NCBI GenBank assembly: GCA_902803365.1
Contig: CADCPU010000027.1
Location: 1-8,888 of the forward strand
DNA: 8,888 bases
Reading direction: 5' to 3'
DNA from: Oscillospiraceae bacterium
GTDB taxonomy: Bacteria; Bacillota_A; Clostridia; Saccharofermentanales; Saccharofermentanaceae
Shown: positions 1 to 7,606 of the stretch, piece by piece
Layout of the letters: each line of letters begins with the position of its first letter
How positions within the stretch are numbered: the first letter of the stretch is position 1
Made by a program: the position numbers and the translations under genes
Notes under the pieces: generated by a model
What the model was told of the DNA's origin: nothing
Seen by the model: only the letters and a program-made list of their open reading frames with translations
Databases searched by the model: none

Positions 1-1
1 A

Positions 2-523
2 GATCCACACGGTAACGTTCAGGTTTCCCTCATCGAATCCGAGAAGCTCTTCTCCGAGATGGTTAAGGCTGAGCTCGCTAAGAGAAAGGCTGCAGGCACA
101 TACAAGGGCAAGTTCGGTGCTCAGCACCACTTCTTTGGTTATGAAGGCCGTTGCGCATTCCCTTCAAACTTCGATGCAGACTACTGCTACTCTTTGGGCT
201 TCAACGCTTTCATGCTCATCCAGTATGGTTTCACAGGTTACCTCTCCAAGGTATCCAACATCAGCAAGCCTGCTGAGGAGTGGATCGCAGGTGGTATGCC
301 TATCACAAAGATGATGAACATGGAGAGAAGAAACGGTGAGGACAAGCCTGTTATCCGTAAGGCTCTCGTAGAGCTCGACGGCAAGCCGTTCAAGTTCTTT
401 GAGGCTAACCGTGAGAAGTGGGCAGTTGAGACATGCTTCACATATCCTGGTGCTATCCAGTACTACGGACCTGCTTCTGTTTGCGATATCACAACAAAGA
501 CACTCGCACTCGAGAAGTCCTGA
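2..523 (+). CDS. pfp: Diphosphate-fructose-6-phosphate 1-phosphotransferase, C-terminal part (5' end outside window)
   Basis: The reading frame is open from base 2 and ends at TGA 521-523, giving 173 residues of the C-terminal region. The enzyme reversibly phosphorylates fructose 6-phosphate with pyrophosphate in cytoplasmic glycolysis or gluconeogenesis. The clearest signature is the stretch around 137-200, reading [18 protein letters not shown], a hallmark of the long (about 550 aa) PPi-dependent phosphofructokinases related to the plant beta subunit. It is followed by family-typical [14 protein letters not shown] (about 292-333) and a Y-P-G-x-IQYYGP segment near the C-terminus. The catalytic GGDD and related motifs lie upstream and are not visible, so phosphoryl-donor specificity is inferred from family resemblance. 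The ATG at 59 is internal. An intrinsic terminator lies 23 bases after the stop, so the gene ends its transcription unit. Family assignment is secure; the PPi-specific call is slightly less so. Confidence 0.92.
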   Translation, partial: DPHGNVQVSLIESEKLFSEMVKAELAKRKAAGTYKGKFGAQHHFFGYEGRCAFPSNFDADYCYSLGFNAFMLIQYGFTGYLSKVSNISKPAEEWIAGGMPITKMMNMERRNGEDKPVIRKALVELDGKPFKFFEANREKWAVETCFTYPGAIQYYGPASVCDITTKTLALEKS

Positions 524-546
524 TCTTAAGATAAATAAGATATACG

Positions 547-576
547 AAGACCGTCAGCAATGGCGGTCTTTTTTTA
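547..576 (+). terminator. Intrinsic terminator after pfp
   Basis: AAGACCGTC (547-555) pairs with GGCGGTCTT (562-570), nine pairs including one T-G wobble, around a six-base loop AGCAAT. It runs directly into a T tract (569-575). It begins 23 bases downstream of the pfp stop, a classic Rho-independent terminator. Confidence 0.92.
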
Positions 577-581
577 TATTA

Positions 582-590
582 TGTTATAAT
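582..590 (+). promoter_or_regulatory. Extended -10 promoter for rbgA-rnhB
   Basis: TGTTATAAT matches the extended -10 form TGnTATAAT with a perfect TATAAT at 585-590. No convincing -35 hexamer is visible at 16-18 bases upstream, where the sequence belongs to the pfp terminator stem and T tract; an extended -10 can compensate for that. Predicted transcription starts near 597, giving a leader of about 23 bases before the ATG at 620. Confidence 0.65.
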
Positions 591-619
591 AACGTCTATC
601 AAATAAAGAGAGAGACAAT

Positions 620-1495
620 ATGGACGATATAAAGAGCATTAACTGGTTTCCGGGACACATGAGGAAAGCCCTCAATGATGTACAGGAGAACCTTAAATTA
701 GTAGATATAGTTTATGAGACATGCGATGCGAGGATCCCTTTTTCGAGCAGGAATCCCGAACTTGATAAGATCATCGGCAACAAGCCGCGTGTCGTCATCC
801 TTAATAAGTCAGACTTAGCAGACCCTGATCAGACAAGGGCCTGGATCGATTATCTCAAGAAGAACGGTGTAACAGCCGTTGCGCTTGAGTCGACCAAAAA
901 GAAGGGTCTTGATAGTCTTTGGAATGCATCGAAAACGCTCTGCGCAGATCTTCTCGAGCGTGCAGCTGCCAAGGGCCGTATCGGAAGACCGATCCGTGCC
1001 ATGGTAGTCGGTGTTCCTAATACCGGTAAGTCAACTCTCATTAACGCACTTTGCGGACGTAAAGTCGCAGTAACAGGTGATAAGCCGGGTGTTACCCGCG
1101 CGCCTAAGTGGGTAAAGACAGAAGGTCAGCTCGAGCTCATGGATATGCCGGGCGTACTCTGGCCTAAGATCGCGACAAAGAGAAGTCAGCTCGTACTTAC
1201 GGCAACCGGTGCCGTTAAGCAGGAAGTTACGGATTCGGTAGAGATCGCTTATGAGACGATCAAGATCCTCTTGGAGAGATATCCGGATGAGGTCTGTGAG
1301 AGATTTAAGATCGCTAAGCCGGGTGATGAGGAGTTTATCGAAGATGATTATGACAGATTCCTCGAGATGGCGAAAAAGCGCGGCTGCATAATGTCAGGCG
1401 GCAGGATCGACGAAGACAGATTCGGCAAGGTATTCCTGGATGACTTAAGACAGGGCAGGATCGGCAGGATCACACTTGAAGTACCGGAGCTTTGA
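620..1495 (+). CDS. rbgA: Ribosome biogenesis GTPase RbgA (YlqF)
   Basis: This 291-aa protein is a circularly permuted GTPase of the YlqF/YawG group. In Bacillus subtilis RbgA acts in late assembly of the 50S ribosomal subunit. The N-terminal NWFPGHM (8-14) and the segment [19 protein letters not shown] (28-46) are family signatures. The GTPase motifs appear in permuted order: G4 NKSD (62-65), then the G1 P-loop GVPNTGKS (131-138), the G2 region GVTR (157-160) and G3 DMPG (175-178). The C-terminal part (about 200-290) fits the RbgA helical rRNA-binding domain. Length is normal for the family. The ATG at 620 follows a purine-rich but weak ribosome-binding sequence (AAAGAGAGAG, about 605-614). 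It lies just after an extended -10 promoter and its stop is one base before rnhB, matching the ylqF-rnhB order of Bacillota. Confidence 0.96.
   Translation: MDDIKSINWFPGHMRKALNDVQENLKLVDIVYETCDARIPFSSRNPELDKIIGNKPRVVILNKSDLADPDQTRAWIDYLKKNGVTAVALESTKKKGLDSLWNASKTLCADLLERAAAKGRIGRPIRAMVVGVPNTGKSTLINALCGRKVAVTGDKPGVTRAPKWVKTEGQLELMDMPGVLWPKIATKRSQLVLTATGAVKQEVTDSVEIAYETIKILLERYPDEVCERFKIAKPGDEEFIEDDYDRFLEMAKKRGCIMSGGRIDEDRFGKVFLDDLRQGRIGRITLEVPEL
1486..1489 (+). promoter_or_regulatory. Ribosome-binding site of rnhB, decides the start
   Basis: GGAG lies inside the last codons of rbgA, seven bases before the ATG at 1497. It supports that ATG over the in-frame upstream TTG at 1476, which has no comparable site and would overlap rbgA by 20 bases. 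Confidence 0.65.
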
Positions 1496-1496
1496 T

Positions 1497-2132
1497 ATGG
1501 CAAGACTTACTGAAGAACAGCTTAAAGAAAAATACGCAGTCATGATGCAGTTTGAAGATGAGGGAAGAGCCAACGGTGCTAACTTCATCGCAGGAATTGA
1601 CGAGGCGGGCAGAGGACCTCTTGCAGGACCTGTCGTTGCTGCTGCATGTATCCTGGATCCCAATAAGCCGATCCTGGGACTTGATGATTCAAAAAAACTC
1701 AGCGAGAAGAAGCGTGAAGCTCTTTTCGAAGAGATAAAGGAAAAGGCTCTGGCATATAAGGTTGTTGCCAAGGGACCTGATATCATTGATTCGATCAATA
1801 TCCTTGAAGCGACAAAGCAGGCGATGCGCGATTGTGTAGCAGGTCTTGAGGTCAAGCCTGATCTGCTCCTTATCGATGCGGTCAAGCTCGAAGGAACGGG
1901 TGTGCCTGTAAATGCGATAATAAAAGGCGATGCGAAATCAAATTCCATTGCCGCAGCTTCGATCCTCGCGAAGGTTACGAGGGATCATATGATGATCGAT
2001 TATGATGCCGAATATCCCGGTTACGGATTTGCAAAACATAAAGGTTACGGTACCAAGGATCATTATGCTGCGATAAGAGAGCATGGCATGACTCCTATAC
2101 ATAGAGTGACATTTCTTAAGGTCATCCATTAA
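1497..2132 (+). CDS. rnhB: Ribonuclease HII
   Basis: With the ATG start this is 211 aa, the usual length for RNase HII. The enzyme cuts the RNA strand of RNA-DNA hybrids and incises DNA at misincorporated ribonucleotides. The diagnostic motif [15 protein letters not shown] spans residues 33-47 and supplies metal ligands D35 and E36. The other two DEDD acidic residues fit D127 in LLIDAV and D163 in [15 protein letters not shown] (64-74), [18 protein letters not shown] (142-159) and the C-terminal [17 protein letters not shown] (173-189) are also family-conserved. All catalytic residues are present. The start follows the rbgA stop by a single base (TGA-T-ATG), so the two genes almost certainly share a transcript and may be translationally coupled. 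No obvious intrinsic terminator follows it. Confidence 0.97.
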   Translation: MARLTEEQLKEKYAVMMQFEDEGRANGANFIAGIDEAGRGPLAGPVVAAACILDPNKPILGLDDSKKLSEKKREALFEEIKEKALAYKVVAKGPDIIDSINILEATKQAMRDCVAGLEVKPDLLLIDAVKLEGTGVPVNAIIKGDAKSNSIAAASILAKVTRDHMMIDYDAEYPGYGFAKHKGYGTKDHYAAIREHGMTPIHRVTFLKVIH

Positions 2133-2279
2133 AAAATGAGATATTGGCCCTATCCGACATCGCAAATACGATATAAAAACAATGGATAATAAACGAAATG
2201 GCGATCGCTAACTTATACTCTTGATACTTACTTCGTAATAGATGTTCGTGTTAACTGTAATTGCTTTTGAGGGAAAACA
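2133..2279 (+). other. Intergenic region upstream of the surface-protein gene
   Basis: These 147 bases are AT-rich and contain no plausible gene and no strong terminator for rnhB. Weak promoter candidates are TATACT (2214-2219) without a recognisable -35, and TTGGCC (2144-2149) with TACGAT (2167-2172) at 17 bases. Neither is convincing. I looked for a c-di-GMP riboswitch because of the GGDEF-EAL gene nearby and saw no recognisable motif. Confidence 0.5.
2269..2273 (+). promoter_or_regulatory. Ribosome-binding site supporting a GTG start
   Basis: GAGGG lies six bases before the GTG at 2280. It supports this non-ATG start, and translation from there gives a complete signal peptide. Confidence 0.75.
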
Positions 2280-5200
2280 GTGAACAAGAATATCAAACGT
2301 TTATTATCCGTCGTCGCTATTATCGTAACTGCGGTAATGATAGCGGGTATATTTAATCCATTTACTACAAGTCGTGTTTTAGCCGCCGCAGATGTGGATT
2401 CTATATTTAAAGTTCCATATATCTCGACGTACTATTTCAATGCAAAGCCTACAACCAATGATAATATCACGATCCCGCTCTATATGACTGATTATGAGCA
2501 GTCGGAGTATTTGAATAACAATACTTCAGGCAGGTTAGATCTGATATATGAAGTTGACGGCAGATCGAAAACCATTACAGGTATCCCGCTTGGCGATTAT
2601 ACTCTTACGATCGGAAAGCTTTCGGAAGGTATGCATCAGATAGCAGTTCAGGCATCTGATCCTGCAACCGGATTAAAGTCGCATAAACTTTATAACGATC
2701 TGTGGGTAGTCAATCCGTCCAAGTACAACATTACTTCAAGTCAGACATATACTGTAACCAAAGCCGATCTGACCAAATACGGCATCCGCAATGATAACAG
2801 CACAAATGCCGATGATATGAACAAGACCAGAGACGGTCTTACCAAGTTGTTCGCAGATCTTCAGGCGAAAGGTTACAGGAAATGTATCCTTCCTAAGGGT
2901 ACGTACAGGATCAACGGCGAAAAGTGTAGGAAGAGCTGTATCATGATCCCATCGTATTTTACTGTTGATATGAACGGCAGTACTTTTAAGCTCAATACCA
3001 TTTCCTCGGCTAATGAAGGATGTATCGTAGCTATGGATAATGCTGTCGATGCTCATCTCATAAACGGTACGCTGGAAGGTGACAGGTTTGAGAGACAGGC
3101 ACTGAAACTTGAATCAGCATGTCAGGGCGAGCCGATAAATACGATAATACTTCATTCAGGTAAGTATTGCTCCATCAGTGATCTTACGATCAAGAATACG
3201 ACAGGACATACCATTCTTACGAATTGCACTTGGGACGGTCCGAGTCAGGCTCTAAGTGGTTTTACCAGAACGGCGATCATTAACGGACAGGAAGTTGCCG
3301 CTGAGAATGCCAGCACCAGTTCGATGGTAGATCTTACAAGGTTCATTCAGTATGATGCCGACGAAGATTATATGTATGTAGGATTTCATTCCGGATACAG
3401 AGGTATAAAGGGTGATTCGGGTGTCATCTATGTTACGTTCTATAATGCCAATAAGGGATTTATGGAGACAGTGACCGGATTCCAGTACAGGAAGATTCAG
3501 ATTCCTGCAGGAGCCAAGTATGCCAGGGTTACGCTGGCCGGATCTGATTTCCCATCCGAGAAGAATGATATCGGCATCTATGCAATGCATACGCCGGAAT
3601 ATATCGAGTTCAAGAATCTGGATTTCTATGATACGAGAACGACTGATTTCGCGCCGACTGCTTGTAATAACGTTTTAATAGACGGTTGTACATACACAAG
3701 ATGCGGAAACAGCATTACGCCCAGCAGCGTTGATTTTGAGGACGGCTGGGAAGAATGTCAGGATATCTATTACAGGAATAATACCGTTTTCCAGAATGCT
3801 GAGTATACAACTGCAACTGTCATCGATAATACGGGACTTAATCATGTATACGAGAATTGCAAAGGTCATTTTATTGTTGTAAGGTCAAGGCTCTATGGTG
3901 GTGTCATCAAGAACTGCAACGATGCCAATACAGCAGTATATTGGAACCTTGGCGTCAAAAAGACCAACGGTTACGGCAGGATCTATGACAATGACTGCGG
4001 TTATATAAATGTTATGGATGTCTCTGAAACAGGCACGGACTTTGTTGATTTCAAGGTCAAGAACTGTACCATCCGTAATTCGACCAATACGACCACGCAC
4101 TTAAGAGGTGTTCTTGATAAGGTCGTATACGAGAATTGTATTTTTCCATCCTTTGCGGGCAATAATGCAACATTTGTCAACTGCACCATCCAGCCTGCAT
4201 CGCATATCCGAGACAATCTGCATTTCTATGACTGTACATTTAAGAGGATCGACGGGTCTTCAGAACCGATATTCTTTGAGATCTCAAATCTCGAAAACGC
4301 GAACCGATTGTTCGAGAACTGCAGATTTGAAGGAAAGACTCAGACAAACGCTCATCTCAGATCCGCGACTTTCAGGAACTGTGTATTTGACGATCTTGAA
4401 TTTAAAGCAAGCGAGAGCGGCGAGCCTGAGAAGTTTCTTTTCGAAAACTGCAAGATCAGTTCTTCGGCTGAGAATTTTCTTACCACAGGTCCGTTTGCAG
4501 GTACTAACGACAAATTGAACGTAGAGTTCAAAAACTGTGAGATAACACATACAGGTAATAATCTTATTTATGTATTGGCAAGACCTCTCAAGGACAGCAC
4601 TATCCTGTTCGACAATTGCAAGATCAATAAGACCGGAGGTGTTATCGCCACTGGTTATAACGGATACGGTTACGGTGATATAGCTAATGATGTATCACTC
4701 AATATCGTATTCAGGAATACAACAATAGATAAGAGTGTGGCGGGTATCGATACGAAGAATCTGAATCCGGATCTCATTCATATCGTAAACGACAACGGTA
4801 CACAGCCAACACCAACGGCGAAGCCGACGGTTAAGCCGACTGCAAAACCTACGGCTACTCCAAAGCCGACTGCTGCGCCGAGCCGTATGCCAACTGTTAC
4901 ACCGACAGCAAAAGTTACTGCAACGGCAACTCCGACTGCAGGTGTAATGAAGATGACAGAGGATGATGAGGAAGAGACATCATATCCTGCTGATAAATCG
5001 CCTTCCGCACCGACTCCGAGCCCGACTGAGGTTCCTTCGGTTGGTGACTTCGTTGAGCGTCTTTATACGGTTGCTTTGGATCGAGAGTCCGAGACTGAAG
5101 GAAAGGATTACTGGGTCAATGAGATCGAGAGCGGTAATGTGACGGGAGGAGATTGCGCATATTTCTTCCTTATCGATTCGGCTGAATTCAGGAACAGGGG

Positions 5201-5789
5201 CCTGAATGATGACGCATTTATCGAGGCTCTCTATAAGACTTTCTTTGGCAGAGATTCCGAGAAAGACGGTAAGGCATATTGGATATCCGAGCTTGAGAAG
5301 GGGGCCAAGACTCGAAATGATGTTATCAATTGCTTTATCGATTCAACGGAATGGTGCAACATCTGTGCTGACTATGGGGTTAAGTCAGGCGCTCTGACGG
5401 CTAAGGCTGATCACGCATCTGTTAAGTCTATCGAGTTTGCGACCAGACTTTATACCTGCTGCCTGAACAGAGAGGCCGATGAAGAAGGCGTCGCTTATTG
5501 GGCTCTTGCTCTTACTAATCTCGAAAAGACCGGCTGCTCGGCCGCAGGCGAGTTCTTTGCTTCGCAGGAATTTATCAACATGAAGGTCAGTGATGCTGAA
5601 TATATAAGAAGATTATATATGACATTCTTCGGTCGTGAGCCTGAGGATGACGGTATCGCTTACTGGAAGAACGAGATGAAGAAAGGCGCACAAAGCCGTG
5701 AGAATGTAATGTTCTGCTTCGGCCAGTCAGATGAATTTACCGCGATCTGTAAGGAGTACGGCATAGACCGAGGTGAGTTTTTGAAGTAA
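2280..5789 (+). CDS. Large exported beta-helix protein with Thr/Pro linker and DUF4214-type repeats
   Basis: This is a 1169-aa protein with a GTG start. Residues 1-36 form a signal peptide: a lysine/arginine start, a hydrophobic core at about 9-25, and a likely cut after VLAA. Residues about 40-147 look like a beta-rich, Ig-like domain. From about 160 the segment DGLTKLFADLQAKGYRKCILPKGTYRI resembles the entry to pectate-lyase-type right-handed beta-helices. The helix continues to about 840, interrupted by a probable beta-sandwich insert at 330-437. From 524 on, coils carry a recurring aromatic-x-N-C pattern (YENC, FVNC, FENC, FRNC, FDNC). A Thr/Pro linker (842-921, with an acidic patch at 894-899) leads to four DUF4214-like half-repeats (924-1164). 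I see no LPXTG, transmembrane anchor or SLH domain. It probably acts outside the cell on, or binds, polysaccharide, but no catalytic residues can be assigned and the substrate is unknown. A carbohydrate-binding or adhesin role is equally possible. Confidence 0.88.
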   Translation: MNKNIKRLLSVVAIIVTAVMIAGIFNPFTTSRVLAAADVDSIFKVPYISTYYFNAKPTTNDNITIPLYMTDYEQSEYLNNNTSGRLDLIYEVDGRSKTITGIPLGDYTLTIGKLSEGMHQIAVQASDPATGLKSHKLYNDLWVVNPSKYNITSSQTYTVTKADLTKYGIRNDNSTNADDMNKTRDGLTKLFADLQAKGYRKCILPKGTYRINGEKCRKSCIMIPSYFTVDMNGSTFKLNTISSANEGCIVAMDNAVDAHLINGTLEGDRFERQALKLESACQGEPINTIILHSGKYCSISDLTIKNTTGHTILTNCTWDGPSQALSGFTRTAIINGQEVAAENASTSSMVDLTRFIQYDADEDYMYVGFHSGYRGIKGDSGVIYVTFYNANKGFMETVTGFQYRKIQIPAGAKYARVTLAGSDFPSEKNDIGIYAMHTPEYIEFKNLDFYDTRTTDFAPTACNNVLIDGCTYTRCGNSITPSSVDFEDGWEECQDIYYRNNTVFQNAEYTTATVIDNTGLNHVYENCKGHFIVVRSRLYGGVIKNCNDANTAVYWNLGVKKTNGYGRIYDNDCGYINVMDVSETGTDFVDFKVKNCTIRNSTNTTTHLRGVLDKVVYENCIFPSFAGNNATFVNCTIQPASHIRDNLHFYDCTFKRIDGSSEPIFFEISNLENANRLFENCRFEGKTQTNAHLRSATFRNCVFDDLEFKASESGEPEKFLFENCKISSSAENFLTTGPFAGTNDKLNVEFKNCEITHTGNNLIYVLARPLKDSTILFDNCKINKTGGVIATGYNGYGYGDIANDVSLNIVFRNTTIDKSVAGIDTKNLNPDLIHIVNDNGTQPTPTAKPTVKPTAKPTATPKPTAAPSRMPTVTPTAKVTATATPTAGVMKMTEDDEEETSYPADKSPSAPTPSPTEVPSVGDFVERLYTVALDRESETEGKDYWVNEIESGNVTGGDCAYFFLIDSAEFRNRGLNDDAFIEALYKTFFGRDSEKDGKAYWISELEKGAKTRNDVINCFIDSTEWCNICADYGVKSGALTAKADHASVKSIEFATRLYTCCLNREADEEGVAYWALALTNLEKTGCSAAGEFFASQEFINMKVSDAEYIRRLYMTFFGREPEDDGIAYWKNEMKKGAQSRENVMFCFGQSDEFTAICKEYGIDRGEFLK
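4803..5042 (+). repeat. Low-complexity Thr/Pro linker coding region
   Basis: This encodes residues 842-921. The first part repeats short units such as TAKPT, TVKPT and TATPKPT, an acidic stretch EDDEEE follows, then a PTPSPTEVPS tail. Such linkers join domains of exported, cell-surface proteins in Clostridia and are often glycosylated. Here it separates the beta-helix from the repeat module. The DNA is imperfectly repetitive (AAGCCGAC-type units), so copy number could vary between strains. Confidence 0.85.
5049..5771 (+). repeat. Two tandem DUF4214-type blocks (four half-repeats)
   Basis: Protein block 1 covers residues about 924-1037 and block 2 about 1053-1164. Each contains an A and a B half-repeat of about 54 residues. 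All four share an (R/A)LY-x-x-x-(L/F)-x-R-(E/D)-x-(D/E)-x-x-G-x-x-YW core: RLYTVALDRE, ALYKTFFGRD, RLYTCCLNRE and RLYMTFFGRE, each followed by the YW pair. The B halves are most alike (TFFGR plus EKGAK or KKGAQ), which points to duplication of an A-B unit. DUF4214 occurs in exported and surface proteins; its exact function is not settled. Confidence 0.8.
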
Positions 5790-5795
5790 ACAAAA

Positions 5796-5821
5796 CGGGG
5801 TGCCTCGCTTGAGACACCCCG
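5796..5821. terminator. Hairpin terminator between convergent genes
   Basis: CGGGGTG (5796-5802) pairs with CACCCCG (5815-5821), with CTC/GAG inside and a GCTT loop. Read on the minus strand, TTTTGTTT follows, making a good terminator for the GGDEF-EAL gene, whose stop is 18 bases away. On the plus strand the following sequence is GAAATTTAC, a poor T tract, so termination of the surface-protein gene may be weaker. Confidence 0.85.
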
Positions 5822-5839
5822 AAATTTACATAATAATGA

Positions 5840-7492
5840 TCAGCAGTTCTTGAGCTTGTTCTCGAAAAATCTCTCGGACATAGGCTTTTCGAAGTAATTA
5901 CTCTGGAAGATCGTACATCCGGTACTCTTAACTTCATCGATAAGATCGTCATTACTGATACCCTCGATGATTATGTCGATACCGAGTTTTTTCGAGAGAT
6001 GGATAACACAGTTAAGGACTGTAAGCTTCTTGGAATCGCTGGTGTCGATACTTCTGTAATCGATCTTGATATAGTCGAACTTGTATCCGGTAAGAGTCTT
6101 GAATGAGAAGAAACTGTCAGAACAGTTGTCAATACCGACCCTTATGCCTGCAGCATGTAACTCGTCGATAACAAACTGCATAAGGAAAGGTTCGCTCATA
6201 AAAGCAGTTTCATTGAACTCGATCCAGATAAGAGAGTGATCTACTCCGTACGAATCGATAAGACCAATGATCCTTGATGCAAGATCGTTGATCTTGAGGT
6301 CGAATTCAGAGAAATTAACGGAAGCAGGGACAACAGGTGTTCCGCGGTCCTTGAGATCTTTGATCTTCTGGCAGACTTTATCGAGTACATAAAAATCGAT
6401 CTCTGAGATGAACTTGCCGTGCTCGGCGATAGGAATGATCTCATCAGGGGTGATCATCCTGTCCATACGTCTCCAGCGGAGAAGTGCTTCACATCCGACG
6501 ATAGCTTCGGTATGTGTAGCCTGGCATACCTTGATGTAAGGCTGATAATATACAAGGAGCTTCTCATCATGGAGATCCTTGCGAAGATCGCGCTCAACAT
6601 CGCTGGATTCGTAGTATTCGTCATTTATCCTTGCATCATAGAACACGATAGCAGGGTTTTCTTTTATTGACTTTGTAAGACTGAATGCAGCGGTTATCGC
6701 AGACATGATCTTATCAGGGGTATCAAAGAACGGAGTCAGTGCAGCAGCACCGGCACGAAGCGATATAGTATATGAGATCCTGTCTGTTCCGAAAGTGAAA
6801 TCTACGGGGAAGGAAGTGAGGAGTTTTACATATTTGTCGACATTCTCCTTAAGTGCGAGAAGAGTAAAGAAATCACCGCCGAGTCTGGAGAGACATTCGC
6901 CGTTTTCCTTATCTGTCATAGCATCGAAGTTAACAGCAAAATACTTGATGATCTCATCAGTAGCATAGTTACCAAAAACCTTGTTGAGGAATCGGCAGTT
7001 GCGGATATTCATATAGAATGCGGTGTAATTAGCAGCGAGACCTTTGCCTGTGATCTCATAGAGATTGCGCATGAAGTAATTCTGGTTATGGATACCGGTG
7101 AGTTCGTCATGCATGAGGTTAAACTTGGAGATTATCGTGAGTCGATTGGAATTTACGCTCAAGAAAACCGTATTGAGGAATGCCTTGATTACGGCAAGAT
7201 TATCTTCTTCAGAGATCTTATTGCCCGGGAGCATTGTAAGCTGCAATTCAAGGATGTCATCCATTGAAGGCTTTCTAAGGGAAAACTTCTCGCATCCTGT
7301 AAGATCTGCGTTTTCTGAGTAGAGAACCACCGGTTCCGTTGGATTACCCTTGACGTAGATGATCTCGTCGATCTTACCAATACCAAGTTCTTTAGCATAG
7401 GAAACAAAATCCTGCAGTTCGTTAAAGGAACCACCCTTATATTCCGTGCAGGCACAATTAAACTTATATAAACCCTCGTCGATGTACTGCAT
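5840..7492 (-). CDS. Degenerate GGDEF and EAL domain protein (c-di-GMP phosphodiesterase or effector)
   Basis: This 550-aa protein has no signal peptide or membrane segment and should be cytoplasmic. Residues 1-120 match no domain I recognise and may be a sensor. A GGDEF domain spans about 127-290, starting HDELTGIHNQNYF. It is degenerate: the signature is GGDFF (205-209), the metal-binding DxD position reads N162-I-R164, and no RxxD inhibitory site precedes it. The EAL domain spans about 305-550. EALLRW (335-340), N393, E425/E428, D455, K476, E510 and Q530 align with active-site positions, but the usual DDFG is DNCS (D to N at 456), EGVE is EGIS (S513), and QGY is QSN. Cyclase activity is very unlikely; phosphodiesterase activity is uncertain and a c-di-GMP-binding role is plausible. 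GGAGGG at 7498-7503 lies five bases before the ATG. It converges on the surface-protein gene and diverges from pnp. Confidence 0.93.
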   Translation of the reverse strand: MQYIDEGLYKFNCACTEYKGGSFNELQDFVSYAKELGIGKIDEIIYVKGNPTEPVVLYSENADLTGCEKFSLRKPSMDDILELQLTMLPGNKISEEDNLAVIKAFLNTVFLSVNSNRLTIISKFNLMHDELTGIHNQNYFMRNLYEITGKGLAANYTAFYMNIRNCRFLNKVFGNYATDEIIKYFAVNFDAMTDKENGECLSRLGGDFFTLLALKENVDKYVKLLTSFPVDFTFGTDRISYTISLRAGAAALTPFFDTPDKIMSAITAAFSLTKSIKENPAIVFYDARINDEYYESSDVERDLRKDLHDEKLLVYYQPYIKVCQATHTEAIVGCEALLRWRRMDRMITPDEIIPIAEHGKFISEIDFYVLDKVCQKIKDLKDRGTPVVPASVNFSEFDLKINDLASRIIGLIDSYGVDHSLIWIEFNETAFMSEPFLMQFVIDELHAAGIRVGIDNCSDSFFSFKTLTGYKFDYIKIDYRSIDTSDSKKLTVLNCVIHLSKKLGIDIIIEGISNDDLIDEVKSTGCTIFQSNYFEKPMSERFFENKLKNC

Positions 7493-7497
7493 AATAA

Positions 7498-7503
7498 CCC
7501 TCC
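7498..7503 (-). promoter_or_regulatory. Strong ribosome-binding site of the GGDEF-EAL gene
   Basis: On the minus strand GGAGGG lies five bases before the ATG at 7492, fixing the start. Confidence 0.85.
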
Positions 7504-7510
7504 ATAAGTG

Positions 7511-7539
7511 ATTTTACAGATTTTTATATATGTGTTCAA
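7511..7539 (-). promoter_or_regulatory. Promoter of the GGDEF-EAL gene
   Basis: On the minus strand TTGAAC (7539-7534) and TAAAAT (7516-7511) are separated by exactly 17 bases, a fair sigma-A type promoter. Transcription would start near 7504, so the leader is very short and begins almost at the ribosome-binding site. Confidence 0.6.
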
Positions 7540-7581
7540 TAACGAAAATTTGACATATGCCTGAAAAACGCATAATTTCTG

Positions 7582-7606
7582 ACATTTTGCGCGAAACATT
7601 TTGTGC
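7582..7606 (+). repeat. Direct repeat in the divergent intergenic region
   Basis: ACATTTTGCGC (7582-7592) recurs as ACATTTTGTGC (7596-7606), one mismatch in eleven at a 14-base pitch. The segment also contains an imperfect inverted repeat, TTTTGCGC (7585-7592) with GTGCAAAA (7603-7610). It lies between the two divergent promoters and could be a regulator site; the base composition is AT-rich, so chance is possible. Confidence 0.4.

Noticed and set aside
399..632. Plus-strand reading frame spanning the end of pfp and its terminator
   Set aside because: It runs through the pfp coding region out of frame, then through a terminator and promoter, and has no plausible start signal.
1476..1496. Upstream TTG start for rnhB
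   Set aside because: It overlaps rbgA, has no ribosome-binding site, and adds seven residues not needed by the family; the ATG at 1497 has GGAG at a good distance.
1445..1948. Minus-strand reading frame of 167 codons opposite rnhB
   Set aside because: It lies antisense to the end of rbgA and to well-conserved rnhB and has a low-complexity Ser/Ala-rich translation.
2201..2208. GCGATCGC octamer palindrome
   Set aside because: It equals the cyanobacterial HIP1 sequence, but I noticed only this copy and nothing else here is cyanobacterial; most likely chance.
2133..2279. c-di-GMP riboswitch before the surface-protein gene
   Set aside because: Suggested by the nearby GGDEF-EAL gene, but no recognisable conserved core or supporting paired arms are visible.
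4108..4518. Plus-strand 136-codon frame inside the surface-protein gene
   Set aside because: It is an out-of-frame shadow within a clearly coding beta-helix region.
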